From [Ruminococcus] torques ATCC 27756 (GTDB taxonomy: Bacteria > Bacillota > Clostridia > Lachnospirales > Lachnospiraceae), in the NCBI RefSeq assembly GCF_000153925.1, contig NZ_DS264382.1, forward strand, positions 1-64,000: 64,000 bases of DNA. Reading direction: 5' to 3'. The notes under the pieces were generated by a model. The model searched no databases. It was not told where the DNA came from and saw only the letters and a list, made by a program, of their open reading frames with translations. This document shows, piece after piece, positions 52,196-61,342 of the stretch. Positions within the stretch are counted from its first letter, which is position 1. The number at the start of each line of letters is the position of its first letter. A program made the position numbers and the translations under genes.

Positions 52196-53848
52196 GTGAA
52201 AAATAAAATAGGGGCGTTTACGAAACGTCTCGGTAAAACAAGAAAGAGAGGAGAAGGAGCAGTGGGAGAAAAAGGAAAAAAGAAAAGCCGGATTCTGCTG
52301 ATCGTCTGCGGTCTGCTTCTTTTGGCAGGGGCGATTATCGGGATCGTGATGTTTCGGATGCAGGCAGGAGCGAGCGCGTATAACGAATCAATAAAAACAG
52401 CGGAAAAATATGCGGACAGCGGAGAGTATGAACTGGCGGTGCTTACATATGAAAATGCGATCAAAGACCGACCGAAAGAAGAAGAAGGATATCTCGGACT
52501 GGCAGATGTGTATTTGAAGAGAGGGGAAAGCTCCGCTGCAAAAGTTTTGCTTCAGCGAGGCTACATGCATACGAATTCTTCAAAGATCCAGTATATGTTA
52601 AGCGGGATTAAGGACGGTTCGCTTTTGGCGGAATTTGACGATTCAGAAACAAAGAAAGAGACAATGCAGTCATTTGGCGTTTTTTCTTTTAATACTGCAT
52701 TTCTTCAGAAGCTGGAAAATTATGACTATACGGACTACTGCGATCAGTTCGGCTCATATCCGCAGATCGTAAAGACCGGAAAAGGAGAAGTAGAAGTCGT
52801 ACATAAAGATCTGGCGGGAACATGCTGTTATTCAAACACGAAAGAGCATGACGATATTGTAAATGTAAAGACAGACAAACCGGCGAAGGACGGAATGCCG
52901 GAAATCGTGCGTTTAGATTCGATTTCGCAGTTGTTCAGAAATTTCCCGGGAAAGGCAAGCCTTGCAGAACTGAACGCAATCTCCAGTTCCAAAGTAGCGC
53001 CGATCACAGACGAGGAACGAGTTTATGTGGAACTCTCTACAGGAAGCCTCCTGATCCGTGTTGAGACGGATGCGTCGGGAAACATTATTTCCGATAAAGC
53101 GTGGAATGAAATTATTTTGAAAGAGGCAAACGAAAACCGCTCGGAAAACGGAACGCTGAACGGCGTTGTGATCGATGCTATGACAGGAGAAGGCGTTCCG
53201 GCGGCGAAGCTTGAATTTAAAGCGAAAGAAAACGCTGAAAATTCTACTCATGTTACGTCGGGAAAAGACGGATCGTTCTCGATCGAACTGGCGGCAGACG
53301 TGTACGAAGTGACGATCAGCGCGGACGGGTATGTGGATGAAACGTTCGAGTTTGAGATGGAGAAAGATAAAAATTACAGCGGAGAGCAGTTTACGATTTC
53401 ACCGGAGCTGGCGGCGGGCAGCGCGCGTATCGTATTGGAATGGAACGCACAGCCTCAGGATCTCGACTCGTATCTGTGGGGAAATACGGATAAAGGAGAT
53501 GACTTGTACGTGAACTTCAGGAAACGGACATGCGAAGGAAGAGACGGGCTTCTGGCAGAACTTGATGTGGATGACACAAACGGATACGGACCGGAGACGA
53601 TCACGCTGAACGACCTGAACGGCGTTTATACATACTCTGTCGTTGACTACAGAACGACGGGAACTTTGCAGCAGTACGGCGCAACGGTGAAAGTATATCT
53701 TCCGGGCAAGAGCGCTCCGACAGTGATCACACTTGACCCGAATGCAGGCGTTGAAAATGTATGGGAAGTATTTGAGCTTGACCACGGAGAACTGAAAATA
53801 CTGAACCGCGCTCCGGCGGAGGAAAATTTGCGTCCGGGTTCAAAATAA
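52196..53848 (+). CDS. Membrane-anchored protein with TPR, carboxypeptidase-regulatory-like and YfaP (DUF2135)-like domains
   Basis: GTG at 52196 gives 550 residues; a GTG at 52262 is also preceded by a strong purine-rich site and cannot be excluded. One membrane helix (ILLIVCGLLLLAGAIIGIVMF, about 38-58) leads to a TPR-like unit (SIKTAEKYADSGEYELAVLT, about 62-120). After a middle region comes a beta-sandwich (GVVIDAMTGEGVPAAKLEFK to ISADGYVDETFEFEM, about 320-390) like CarboxypepD regulatory domains. A C-terminal domain (ARIVLEWNAQPQDLDSYLWG, about 405-530) follows, resembling DUF2135. The exterior probably binds a surface partner. It is part of the secretion locus. Confidence 0.75.
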   Translation: MKNKIGAFTKRLGKTRKRGEGAVGEKGKKKSRILLIVCGLLLLAGAIIGIVMFRMQAGASAYNESIKTAEKYADSGEYELAVLTYENAIKDRPKEEEGYLGLADVYLKRGESSAAKVLLQRGYMHTNSSKIQYMLSGIKDGSLLAEFDDSETKKETMQSFGVFSFNTAFLQKLENYDYTDYCDQFGSYPQIVKTGKGEVEVVHKDLAGTCCYSNTKEHDDIVNVKTDKPAKDGMPEIVRLDSISQLFRNFPGKASLAELNAISSSKVAPITDEERVYVELSTGSLLIRVETDASGNIISDKAWNEIILKEANENRSENGTLNGVVIDAMTGEGVPAAKLEFKAKENAENSTHVTSGKDGSFSIELAADVYEVTISADGYVDETFEFEMEKDKNYSGEQFTISPELAAGSARIVLEWNAQPQDLDSYLWGNTDKGDDLYVNFRKRTCEGRDGLLAELDVDDTNGYGPETITLNDLNGVYTYSVVDYRTTGTLQQYGATVKVYLPGKSAPTVITLDPNAGVENVWEVFELDHGELKILNRAPAEENLRPGSK

Positions 53849-53887
53849 ACCAGACGAAGATGAGAGCAGGAAGATGAGAGCAGGAAA

Positions 53888-54805
53888 ATGAGAGATGGAA
53901 TGATTACGGAAGAACAGTGTGGAGAGAACTTTGCTTATATTTTAGAAGATAAGACAGATTTTTTGATAACAGAATATAAAATGATGCACGGTCAAGAAGC
54001 AGATTTTCTATTGAAGTGTGTGAAGATGCTGTATAACGGCAAGACAGAACTGTATTACGATACGAAATCCTGTCTGCCGCTTGCGATCCAGTCAGGGGCG
54101 GAAGATACAGAAGGGATGCTTTCTGTTTTGGGAAATATTCTGCATGAAGTCAGAAGGGTGACAGAAAACGGATTTCTTTCGCTTTTGAAACTGGATATTT
54201 CGGCAGATAAGATATGGGTCGATCCTGCAACGCGAAAAATCAGGTTCGTATATCTTCCTGTGGCGGAGAGACTTCATAAAGATGTAGTGGAATTTGAGGA
54301 GCATCTAAGGGGAGAACTGAAGAAAACTGTAGAAAAACGTTCGGATAAAGACGATAAGAGGTTTGCGGATTTCTTTCAGATCATCGGACGTCCCGGTTAC
54401 AGCAGTGAAGATTCGGATGTGGAAAAGTGCGGATCAGTAGATGAAACAAGTACACCTTATAGTTTGAATAGAAATGAAAAAGTTTCTTCACAGAGAGAAG
54501 ATCAGACTTGTACACTTGTGTCGCTGACAGCAGGCAGTCCGATCCGTCTGACTGTAACGAAACAAGAGTATGTGATCGGAAAGAGTACGGAGCAAGCGGA
54601 CGGCGTTGCCGGATTCAGCAAGATGATCAGCAGAAGGCACTGTAAGATCGTAAAAAGGGGATCCGGGTATGCGGTTGTAGATCTGAATAGTTCAAACGGA
54701 ACATACTTGAATGGGATGCAGCTTTTTCCGGGCAGAGAATATCCGGTGAAAAACGGAGATATTATACGAATGGCGATCAGCGATTTCCAGATCGTGATGG
54801 AATAG
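53888..54805 (+). CDS. DUF6382-FHA protein
   Basis: The 305-residue protein has an N-terminal DUF6382-like domain (about 1-160: NFAYILEDKTDFLITEYKMM, VLGNILHEVRRVTENGFLSL, DKIWVDPATRKIRFVYLPV) and a C-terminal FHA domain (about 215-305) with YVIGKS, ISRRHCKIV, LNSSNGTYLNG and NGDIIRMA. All phosphothreonine-binding residues look intact. No membrane helix is present. The N domain has a pattern similar to the pseudokinase half of EssB/YukC (a loop with ... W.D ... followed by a strand), so it may take the EssB role here; this is inference. It should dock to phosphorylated ETTLL motifs. Confidence 0.82.
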   Translation: MRDGMITEEQCGENFAYILEDKTDFLITEYKMMHGQEADFLLKCVKMLYNGKTELYYDTKSCLPLAIQSGAEDTEGMLSVLGNILHEVRRVTENGFLSLLKLDISADKIWVDPATRKIRFVYLPVAERLHKDVVEFEEHLRGELKKTVEKRSDKDDKRFADFFQIIGRPGYSSEDSDVEKCGSVDETSTPYSLNRNEKVSSQREDQTCTLVSLTAGSPIRLTVTKQEYVIGKSTEQADGVAGFSKMISRRHCKIVKRGSGYAVVDLNSSNGTYLNGMQLFPGREYPVKNGDIIRMAISDFQIVME

Positions 54806-54820
54806 AGGTGACAGAGAAAT

Positions 54821-55879
54821 ATGGCAAGACCGAGAGTGATTGTGGCGGATACAGATGAAAGCTATGTAATTCCGCTACAAAAGAAATTTGCAGAGCTGTT
54901 CGCGGATAAGATCGACTTGGAGATCATTACGGATAAAGATTATTTTAATCAGTTATTTTCACTTTCGCAGCATGCGGACATTCTGCTTGTGTCGGATACG
55001 CTTTATAACAGCGGGCTGAAAAAACATGATATCCGGCATTTGATGATATTGTCGGAACATTACGAACCCGGACAGACGGACGAACTCGACATTTGCCGCT
55101 TGTTTAAATATACAAGTGTGCGGGAGATTTTTAATGAAATTACAGGCAGATGCAAGGATACGCTTTATGCCGAACAGGATGCCGGAAAAGAAACAAAGAT
55201 CATATTGATCACCTCGGCGTCAGGCGGAGTCGGGAAAACGAGTGTTGCATTCGGCTTGTGTCGTTGTCTGGAACGTAATTATAAGAAAACACTGTATGTG
55301 AATGCGGATCGGCTTCAGTCGTTTCAGTGGATGCTGGAAAACGGCGAGCCGATCAGAGATGCTTCGGTTTATGCGGGTCTGTCGGGGAATCTTGGCAATG
55401 TTTATCGGATCGTACGGCATGTCATACGAAAGGAAGGTTTCAGTTATCTTCCGCCGTTTAAAGCGGCGCTTATGTCGTTGGGTATCCCATACCGCGTGTT
55501 TGCACTATTAGCAGAAGCAGCCCGCAAAGAGCAGGAATACGATTACATCGTTATCGATGCAGACAGTGTGTTTGACGAGGAAAAAGCGGCTCTTATGCAG
55601 CTTGCGGATAAAATATTGATCGTGACAAAACAGACGGAATATGCGGTGAAGGCAACGAATGAGCTGATCCAAAATGTAAATCGGAACAATAGTGATAAAT
55701 ATATATTTCTTTGTAATGATTTTAAGAAAGAGGAAGAAAATGCATTGCTGCTTCCGACAGCGGCGCATCGATTTACGGTGAGCGAATATATCGAACATCT
55801 TCCGGCGTATGAAATGAAAGGATCGGGACTGCCTGTCCAGACGCCGGGATTGCAGAAAGCGGCATTTTTGATCATGTAA
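54821..55879 (+). CDS. CpaE/MinD-like P-loop ATPase with receiver-like N domain
   Basis: The 352-residue protein has an N-terminal receiver-like region (RPRVIVADTDESYVIPL, HADILLVSDTL, MILSEHYEP, about 1-110). A ParA/MinD-type ATPase follows, with deviant Walker A SASGGVGKTSVA (about 131-142) and YIVIDADSVF (Walker B). CpaE proteins place pilus machines at the cell pole. In this locus it may position or assemble the secretion machine. It lies 15 bases after the FHA protein and before EsaB. Confidence 0.8.
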   Translation: MARPRVIVADTDESYVIPLQKKFAELFADKIDLEIITDKDYFNQLFSLSQHADILLVSDTLYNSGLKKHDIRHLMILSEHYEPGQTDELDICRLFKYTSVREIFNEITGRCKDTLYAEQDAGKETKIILITSASGGVGKTSVAFGLCRCLERNYKKTLYVNADRLQSFQWMLENGEPIRDASVYAGLSGNLGNVYRIVRHVIRKEGFSYLPPFKAALMSLGIPYRVFALLAEAARKEQEYDYIVIDADSVFDEEKAALMQLADKILIVTKQTEYAVKATNELIQNVNRNNSDKYIFLCNDFKKEEENALLLPTAAHRFTVSEYIEHLPAYEMKGSGLPVQTPGLQKAAFLIM

Positions 55880-55927
55880 AAAGAAAAATCAATACAAAGA
55901 CGATATGAGTGCAGGTGGTGAGAGAAG

Positions 55928-56176
55928 ATGGAAACGGCGATTATTATTTTTCATATTCATAAGGAACATCGGACGGTAGATTTAGAAGTTCCGCTGGATC
56001 TGACGGCAAAAGAACTGGCGGCGGCGCTTAACGAGGCGTATGGTCTGGGCGTCGATCTGTCAGATATAAATAATTGTTATCTAAAGGCGCAGAATCCGAT
56101 CATGCTGCTCAAAGGCAACAGAACGTTAAAAGAATTCGGAGTAAGAAACGGAACGATCATAAGCATGGCAGAGTAA
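55928..56176 (+). CDS. esaB: EsaB/YukD-like ubiquitin-fold protein of the type VIIb system
   Basis: The 82-residue protein matches the YukD/EsaB fold: HIHKEHRTVDLEVPLDLTAK, helix ELAAALNEAYGL and the closing strand LKEFGVRNGTIISM. EsaB is a small cytoplasmic component or regulator of type VIIb secretion. It lies directly upstream of essC, as in many Bacillota. Confidence 0.88.
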   Translation: METAIIIFHIHKEHRTVDLEVPLDLTAKELAAALNEAYGLGVDLSDINNCYLKAQNPIMLLKGNRTLKEFGVRNGTIISMAE

Positions 56177-56263
56177 GGCGCAAAAGAGAAGAATCTTATC
56201 AGATAAGTCTGCCGGCGGCAAAGGCAGCGGCAGATAAGGAGCGGGAAACGGCAGAGGAAAGAT

Positions 56264-59200
56264 ATGGAGAACAGATATAAGATTATACTTTCGGGAAATC
56301 AGATTTATAAAGAAGCAGAACTTCCGGCTGATATGGAACGGGTTACGGTAGGAACGGGAATCGACTGTACGGTGCGTTTGAGAAGAGATCTGTTTTTTGA
56401 ATCGATACAGATTGAATTTGTGAAAGAAAGCGGTGGATGGAGAGCGACATGTTCGGACAACATTTATTTTACGGAAGGCGATATCCGAAAATATATGACG
56501 CGGAAAGTGATCCACGGAGATACTTTGGAAGTCAGGTATCAGGAATCAGAAGGACTTGTATTTAGAATTGATTTTCAGATCAATTTTGACAGCGGATCGC
56601 ATCGCTGTGAGCGGATGATCAATTTGGACAGGTATCAGACGATTTCAATCGGAAACAACTCAGCATATGAAATTGCACTATCAGGCGTTTATGCAAAGAG
56701 AGAATTTGTCCGGCTGACGCGGGGACAAGGCGGCTGGACGCTTGAAGTTATGAACAGTGAGTACGGAGTATATCACAACGGGAAGAAGACAGAACAAAAA
56801 GAATGGATCAAAGACGGGGATTTCTTTTCCGTTGCAGATTATTACTTTTTCTTAAAAGGGAACGCACTGTGGGCGGAGATCAGAAGCGATCTGACAGTGA
56901 ACGGACTTGGTTTCGGGGATTATCCGGAAAGAAACGGGTATCCGAGATTTTCGAGAAATACACGGCTGAAAACGGTGATATGTGAGGACAAGATCGAGAT
57001 TTTAGATCCGCCTTCAAAGCCGCAGAAACCGAAAAGTAATTTATTTATGAAATTATTTCCGTCCTTCGGAATGCTGATCGCGGCAGGCGCGATGGCGTTC
57101 ATGGGAGGAACGATGATTATTTTTTCTCTTATATCATGTACGATCGCGATCATAACAGCGGTAGTCGGTGTGATGGAGGGAAAGAAAGAGTTTCGGGAAA
57201 AGACGGCGAACCGGATCGAAGTATATCAGAAATATATTGCGTCAAAACGTCAGGAAATCGAAGAGTGCAGAAATAGAGAATGGACAGAACGTAATGAAAT
57301 CTATATTCCGGCAGAGCAGGAGATTCAGCAGGTGGAAACATTTTCTCCGGATCTGTTTGACCGGACGCCGCAGGATGAAGATTTTCTTTGTGTCCGTCTC
57401 GGAAGCGGTCCGATCGAGTCTGCCCGTCAGGTAAATTACAAGAAACAGGAGAAGCTGGAAATTGAAGACGATTTAAGTCTTCTTCCTGAGCAGACGGCGA
57501 GTTTTTATAAAGAACTTCAAAATGCGCCGGTCATATGTGATCTGAAAAATGTAAATGCAGTCGGCATTACAGGAGAAGAGGCAGATCGGTTTGAACTTTT
57601 GAAACTGATCGTTACAGATGTGGCGCTTCGTCATTTTGCGGCAGATGTAAAATTGTTTTTCGTGGCGGAAAAAGAACATGCCGGACGGATGCACTTGTTC
57701 CGTTTTCTTCCGGGAGCGTACTGCGTACAGACAGATACGAGAGGAATTGTAACAGACGATGAGAGCAAGACGCTTATTTTTGAGTATTTGTACAAAGAGC
57801 TGACAATGAGAGCACAGGAGAAGAGATCGTATCCGCATCTGCTCATCTTTTTCTATGACGAATACGGATATAAGAAGCATCCGATCTCACAGTTTACAGA
57901 AAAAGGAAAAGATCTGGGAGTCACTTTTTTGTTTTTCGGACAGACACGCGCGGACATTCCGGTAGGATGCGACTATGTCGTACAGTTGTCCGGCGGTTAC
58001 AGAGGCGTTTTGATCAACGCAGCGGAGAAATCAAAGACAGTACCGTTTGTATCTTCTCAGATCAGCGACACTTTGGCAGTACGCATTGTCAGGACGTTAG
58101 CTCCGGTTTGTACGGATGAAGTTTCATTGGAAGGTGAACTGATAAAAAATATATCAATGTTTAAGATGCTGAATATTTTGTCTGTGGAAGATCTTGATCT
58201 CAAAGCAAGATGGTCTGCGTCTAAAGTTACGAAGTCAATGGCAGCTCCGGTCGGAGTCTCAAAGACAGGGATCGTTATGCTTGACCTTCATGACAAAGCT
58301 CATGGTCCGCACGGTCTTGTTGCGGGAACGACAGGATCTGGAAAATCAGAGATATTGCAGACGTATATCCTTTCGATGGCAACGCTCTATCATCCTTACG
58401 AAGCGGCGTTTGTCATCATTGACTTCAAGGGCGGAGGTATGGTGAATCAGTTCGCGCAGCTGCCCCATCTGCTTGGCGCGATCACAAATATTGATGGGAA
58501 TGCCATCAATCGGTCGCTTAAGTCGATCAAAGCAGAATTGCAGAAGAGACAGAAATATTTCGCACAGGCGGACGTCAACCATATCGATAAATATATCCGA
58601 AAATATAAAGCGGGCGAAGTAAGCGAACCGCTTCCGCATCTGATCATCATTGTAGATGAATTTGCAGAGCTGAAAGCGGAACAGCCGGAATTTATGAAAG
58701 AGCTGATCTCGGCAGCGCGTATCGGAAGAAGTCTTGGAGTACATCTGATTCTGGCGACTCAAAAACCTGCAGGTCAGGTCAATGAACAGATATGGAGTAA
58801 CTCCCGTTTTAAACTCTGTCTGAAAGTGCAGAGCAAAGAAGACAGTAACGAAGTGCTGAAATCTCCTCTTGCCGCAGAAATCAAAGAACCCGGACGAGCT
58901 TATCTGCAAGTAGGAAACAATGAGATATTTGAATTGTTCCAGTCGGCATACAGCGGAGTGCCGGAAAGAGAAGACGAAGGAACAGGAAAAGCATTTACGA
59001 TATATGAAGTTCCGGACGGCGGGAAAAAAGTTCCGGTTTATGTAAAGAAAAAGAACAAAGGACAGGAAGGGATGAACAATCAGCTTGAGGCGATCGTTTC
59101 TTATGTGTCCGAATATTTCCGTTCGATTCAAATACCGCAGCTTCCCGATATCTGTCTGCCTCCGCTTAGAGAGTGTATCGAATTCCCGCCGGTATCAAAA

Positions 59201-60787
59201 GAGGCAGTACAAGAGCAGAAAAAAGAAGTCGGATTTTATGCGTGGATCGGCGTTTATGACGATCCCGATCACCAGAATCAGGATCAGTATGCAGTGAATT
59301 TAAGCGCGGCAAATATGATCATTATCGGTTCGGCGCAGACCGGAAAGACGACGATTCTGCAAAATGTGATCCGAAGTCTTTCGGAACAGTATACGCCGGA
59401 TGAGGTGGCGATCTACATTATAGACTTTGCGTCTATGGTATTGAAAAACTTTGAGACGCTCAATCATGTAGGCGGCGTTGTCAGTTCCTCCGAAGATGAG
59501 AAACTGAAAAATCTGTTTAAAATGCTTTGGGAAGAGATGGAAACTCGAAAAGAGAAACTATTATCTGTCGGAGTAAGCTCATTTGTTGCGTACAAAGAGG
59601 CGGGGCGCACCGATATGAAGCAGATTGTTCTTATTATAGATAATCTTACTGCGCTGAAAGAATTGTATTTTCAAGATGATGACGAACTGCTGAATCTGTG
59701 TCGGGAAGGAATTACAGTCGGAATTTCTATTGTGATCGCGAATGCACAGACGGCAGGGATCGGATACAAATATTTGTCGTCTTTTTCTAACAGGATCGCG
59801 TTATTCTGCAATGACGGAAACGAATACTCTGCGATTTTTGAACATTGTAACAGGAGACTTGAGCATCTTCCGGGAAGATGTTTCGCAGAAGTGGATAAAC
59901 AGATACTTGAATGTCAGGCGTATCTGCCGTTTGCAGGAGAAAAAGAATTTGAAAGAGCGGAAGCAATCCGCGGATATATCGAAAAACGAAACGGAGAATG
60001 TACTGAGGTGGCTCGGAAGATCCCGTTGATCCCGCCTGTTTTGAGCATGAATTATATGGCACAGCAGTTTGGAAATATGATGCGCGGACATTTCGACCTG
60101 GCGGCAGGATTAAATTACGAAGATGTGATGCCGTATATGCTTCGTATGTCTTCGATTGGTGTATTGGCGGTTGTCGGAAGAGAGGGCAGCGGACGCTATA
60201 ACTGGATAAAATATGTGGCGGATATGCTGGAATTGATGTATCCGGGCAGATCAAAAGTTTATATTTCGGACGGAATCGGGAAGAAGCTTGCTTCCATGAA
60301 AGAAAAAAGAAATGTCGTTCGTTACAGCATGATCGCGGAAGATATCGTTTCTTATCTGAAAGAGATCGAAGAAGAACTGCAAAGCAGATATGAACTTCTT
60401 GCAAAAGGGATCGAAAGCGATCCGGCAGAAGCAGATTACATGCTTCTTATTATCGATAATCCTGATGCGATCGAGCAGATCAGCAATAGTAAAGAGGCGC
60501 TTGCATCGTATAAAAATATTATCGGACGCTACCGGAACATGAATGTAGGCGTGATTATATCGGCAATCGAAAATGCGCCGATCCCATACAGCGCGCCGGA
60601 GGTGATCAAAGGCATCCGGGACGGAAGACATCTGATGTATTTCGGAGATATTTCAGAATTGAAGATTTACGATATGCCGCTCGCCGTGACAAGAAAGTTC
60701 AAAAAACCGATCGAGACAGGCGACGGATATTACATAAAAGAAAATGAGTGTATTAAATTGAAGACCCCGTTCATTGCGGGAGAGTAG
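56264..60787 (+). CDS. essC: EssC-type secretion ATPase (FHA-FHA-TM-FtsK/SpoIIIE x3)
   Basis: The 1507-residue protein begins with two FHA-like domains (about 1-95 and 105-205) and a double membrane helix (about 258-305: SFGMLIAAGAMAFMGG, ISCTIAIITAVVGVM). Three FtsK/SpoIIIE ATPase domains follow. D1 has Walker A GTTGSGKS (about 688-695), Walker B IIIVDEFAEL (about 793-802) and FKGGGM. D2 has GSAQTGKTT (about 1022-1030). D3 has the degenerate GREGSGRYN (about 1305-1313), lacking the Lys-Thr/Ser. This is the motor of type VIIb secretion and captures WXG100 and LXG substrates. Length and order match EssC/YukBA. Confidence 0.96.
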   Translation: MENRYKIILSGNQIYKEAELPADMERVTVGTGIDCTVRLRRDLFFESIQIEFVKESGGWRATCSDNIYFTEGDIRKYMTRKVIHGDTLEVRYQESEGLVFRIDFQINFDSGSHRCERMINLDRYQTISIGNNSAYEIALSGVYAKREFVRLTRGQGGWTLEVMNSEYGVYHNGKKTEQKEWIKDGDFFSVADYYFFLKGNALWAEIRSDLTVNGLGFGDYPERNGYPRFSRNTRLKTVICEDKIEILDPPSKPQKPKSNLFMKLFPSFGMLIAAGAMAFMGGTMIIFSLISCTIAIITAVVGVMEGKKEFREKTANRIEVYQKYIASKRQEIEECRNREWTERNEIYIPAEQEIQQVETFSPDLFDRTPQDEDFLCVRLGSGPIESARQVNYKKQEKLEIEDDLSLLPEQTASFYKELQNAPVICDLKNVNAVGITGEEADRFELLKLIVTDVALRHFAADVKLFFVAEKEHAGRMHLFRFLPGAYCVQTDTRGIVTDDESKTLIFEYLYKELTMRAQEKRSYPHLLIFFYDEYGYKKHPISQFTEKGKDLGVTFLFFGQTRADIPVGCDYVVQLSGGYRGVLINAAEKSKTVPFVSSQISDTLAVRIVRTLAPVCTDEVSLEGELIKNISMFKMLNILSVEDLDLKARWSASKVTKSMAAPVGVSKTGIVMLDLHDKAHGPHGLVAGTTGSGKSEILQTYILSMATLYHPYEAAFVIIDFKGGGMVNQFAQLPHLLGAITNIDGNAINRSLKSIKAELQKRQKYFAQADVNHIDKYIRKYKAGEVSEPLPHLIIIVDEFAELKAEQPEFMKELISAARIGRSLGVHLILATQKPAGQVNEQIWSNSRFKLCLKVQSKEDSNEVLKSPLAAEIKEPGRAYLQVGNNEIFELFQSAYSGVPEREDEGTGKAFTIYEVPDGGKKVPVYVKKKNKGQEGMNNQLEAIVSYVSEYFRSIQIPQLPDICLPPLRECIEFPPVSKEAVQEQKKEVGFYAWIGVYDDPDHQNQDQYAVNLSAANMIIIGSAQTGKTTILQNVIRSLSEQYTPDEVAIYIIDFASMVLKNFETLNHVGGVVSSSEDEKLKNLFKMLWEEMETRKEKLLSVGVSSFVAYKEAGRTDMKQIVLIIDNLTALKELYFQDDDELLNLCREGITVGISIVIANAQTAGIGYKYLSSFSNRIALFCNDGNEYSAIFEHCNRRLEHLPGRCFAEVDKQILECQAYLPFAGEKEFERAEAIRGYIEKRNGECTEVARKIPLIPPVLSMNYMAQQFGNMMRGHFDLAAGLNYEDVMPYMLRMSSIGVLAVVGREGSGRYNWIKYVADMLELMYPGRSKVYISDGIGKKLASMKEKRNVVRYSMIAEDIVSYLKEIEEELQSRYELLAKGIESDPAEADYMLLIIDNPDAIEQISNSKEALASYKNIIGRYRNMNVGVIISAIENAPIPYSAPEVIKGIRDGRHLMYFGDISELKIYDMPLAVTRKFKKPIETGDGYYIKENECIKLKTPFIAGE

Positions 60788-60817
60788 GATATATATCCGG
60801 AAGACCGGTATATATAA
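60788..60817 (+). promoter_or_regulatory. Hairpin between essC and esxA
   Basis: TATATATCCGG pairs with CCGGTATATATA around the loop AAGA with one bulged base. There is no T tract, so RNA processing or stabilisation of the esxA message is more likely than termination. Confidence 0.5.
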
Positions 60818-60845
60818 ATAAAAAATTTTATAGGAGGTAGCAATT

Positions 60846-61139
60846 ATGGCTAGTCAAATCAGAATTTCACCGGATCAGATGAGAGAAAGGGCAAATTCGT
60901 ACCAAACAGAATCAGGGAATGTCAGCGAGATGATCGGAAGATTAGATTCGTTACTTCAGTCTCTTTTAGGAGAATGGGAAGGATCGGCAAGCGAGGCTTA
61001 CAGAGAACGTTATGAAAGTCTGCGGCCGGCGTTTACGCAGGCAGAAGAATTGCTTGCGGAGATTTCAAAAGCGTTGAATACGACAGCTCAAAATATGGAA
61101 AATGTAGACGAAAGTATTGCAAGCGGATTCAGAGGATAG
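60846..61139 (+). CDS. esxA: WXG100 family protein (EsxA-like)
   Basis: The 97-residue helical hairpin has the signature turn Trp-Glu-Gly (GEWEGSASEAYRERY, about residues 43-57) and no signal peptide. Helix 1 spans about 8-40 and helix 2 about 47-90. WXG100 proteins form dimers and are core substrates of EssC. An ideal TAGGAGG site and hairpins on both sides suggest strong, separately tuned expression. Confidence 0.96.
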   Translation: MASQIRISPDQMRERANSYQTESGNVSEMIGRLDSLLQSLLGEWEGSASEAYRERYESLRPAFTQAEELLAEISKALNTTAQNMENVDESIASGFRG

Positions 61140-61180
61140 TACGAAAAAGCAGGTTTAAAGGCAGCGGCGGATAAAACCGC

Positions 61181-61215
61181 GTTCCGCATTTCCCCTTTTG
61201 TGGGAAATGCGGAAC
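61181..61215 (+). terminator. Strong hairpin after esxA
   Basis: GTTCCGCATTTCCC (61181-61194) and GGGAAATGCGGAAC (61202-61215) are a perfect 14-bp stem. TTAAAAAG follows, not a U-run, so it may act as a 3' stabiliser or partial terminator. Confidence 0.75.
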
Positions 61216-61230
61216 TTAAAAAGCTTAAAT

Positions 61231-61316
61231 AGTAACAGTTCAGCCGTACAGCAGCGTTAGCCATGATAAGTACGCAGCGCGGCTTTACGAATGGCGCGGA
61301 CTGAGCGGTTACCTTA
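61231..61316 (+). ncRNA. Candidate structured leader before the DUF4176 gene
   Basis: GTAAC (61232-61236) pairs with GTTAC (61308-61312) and GTTCAG with CTGAGC (61301-61306, one G-U pair). An inner CGTAC (61245-61249) pairs with GTACG (61270-61274). The region is GC-richer than its surroundings, has no reading frame and ends before a GAAAGGA ribosome site. It could be a cis-regulatory RNA or part of an interspersed repeat. Confidence 0.4.
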
Positions 61317-61342
61317 AATGAATTGAAACAGAAAGGAAAAGC

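Noticed and set aside
61181-61215. Simple Rho-independent terminator after esxA
   Set aside because: The stem is perfect but no U-run follows, so I listed it as a strong hairpin and do not claim full termination.
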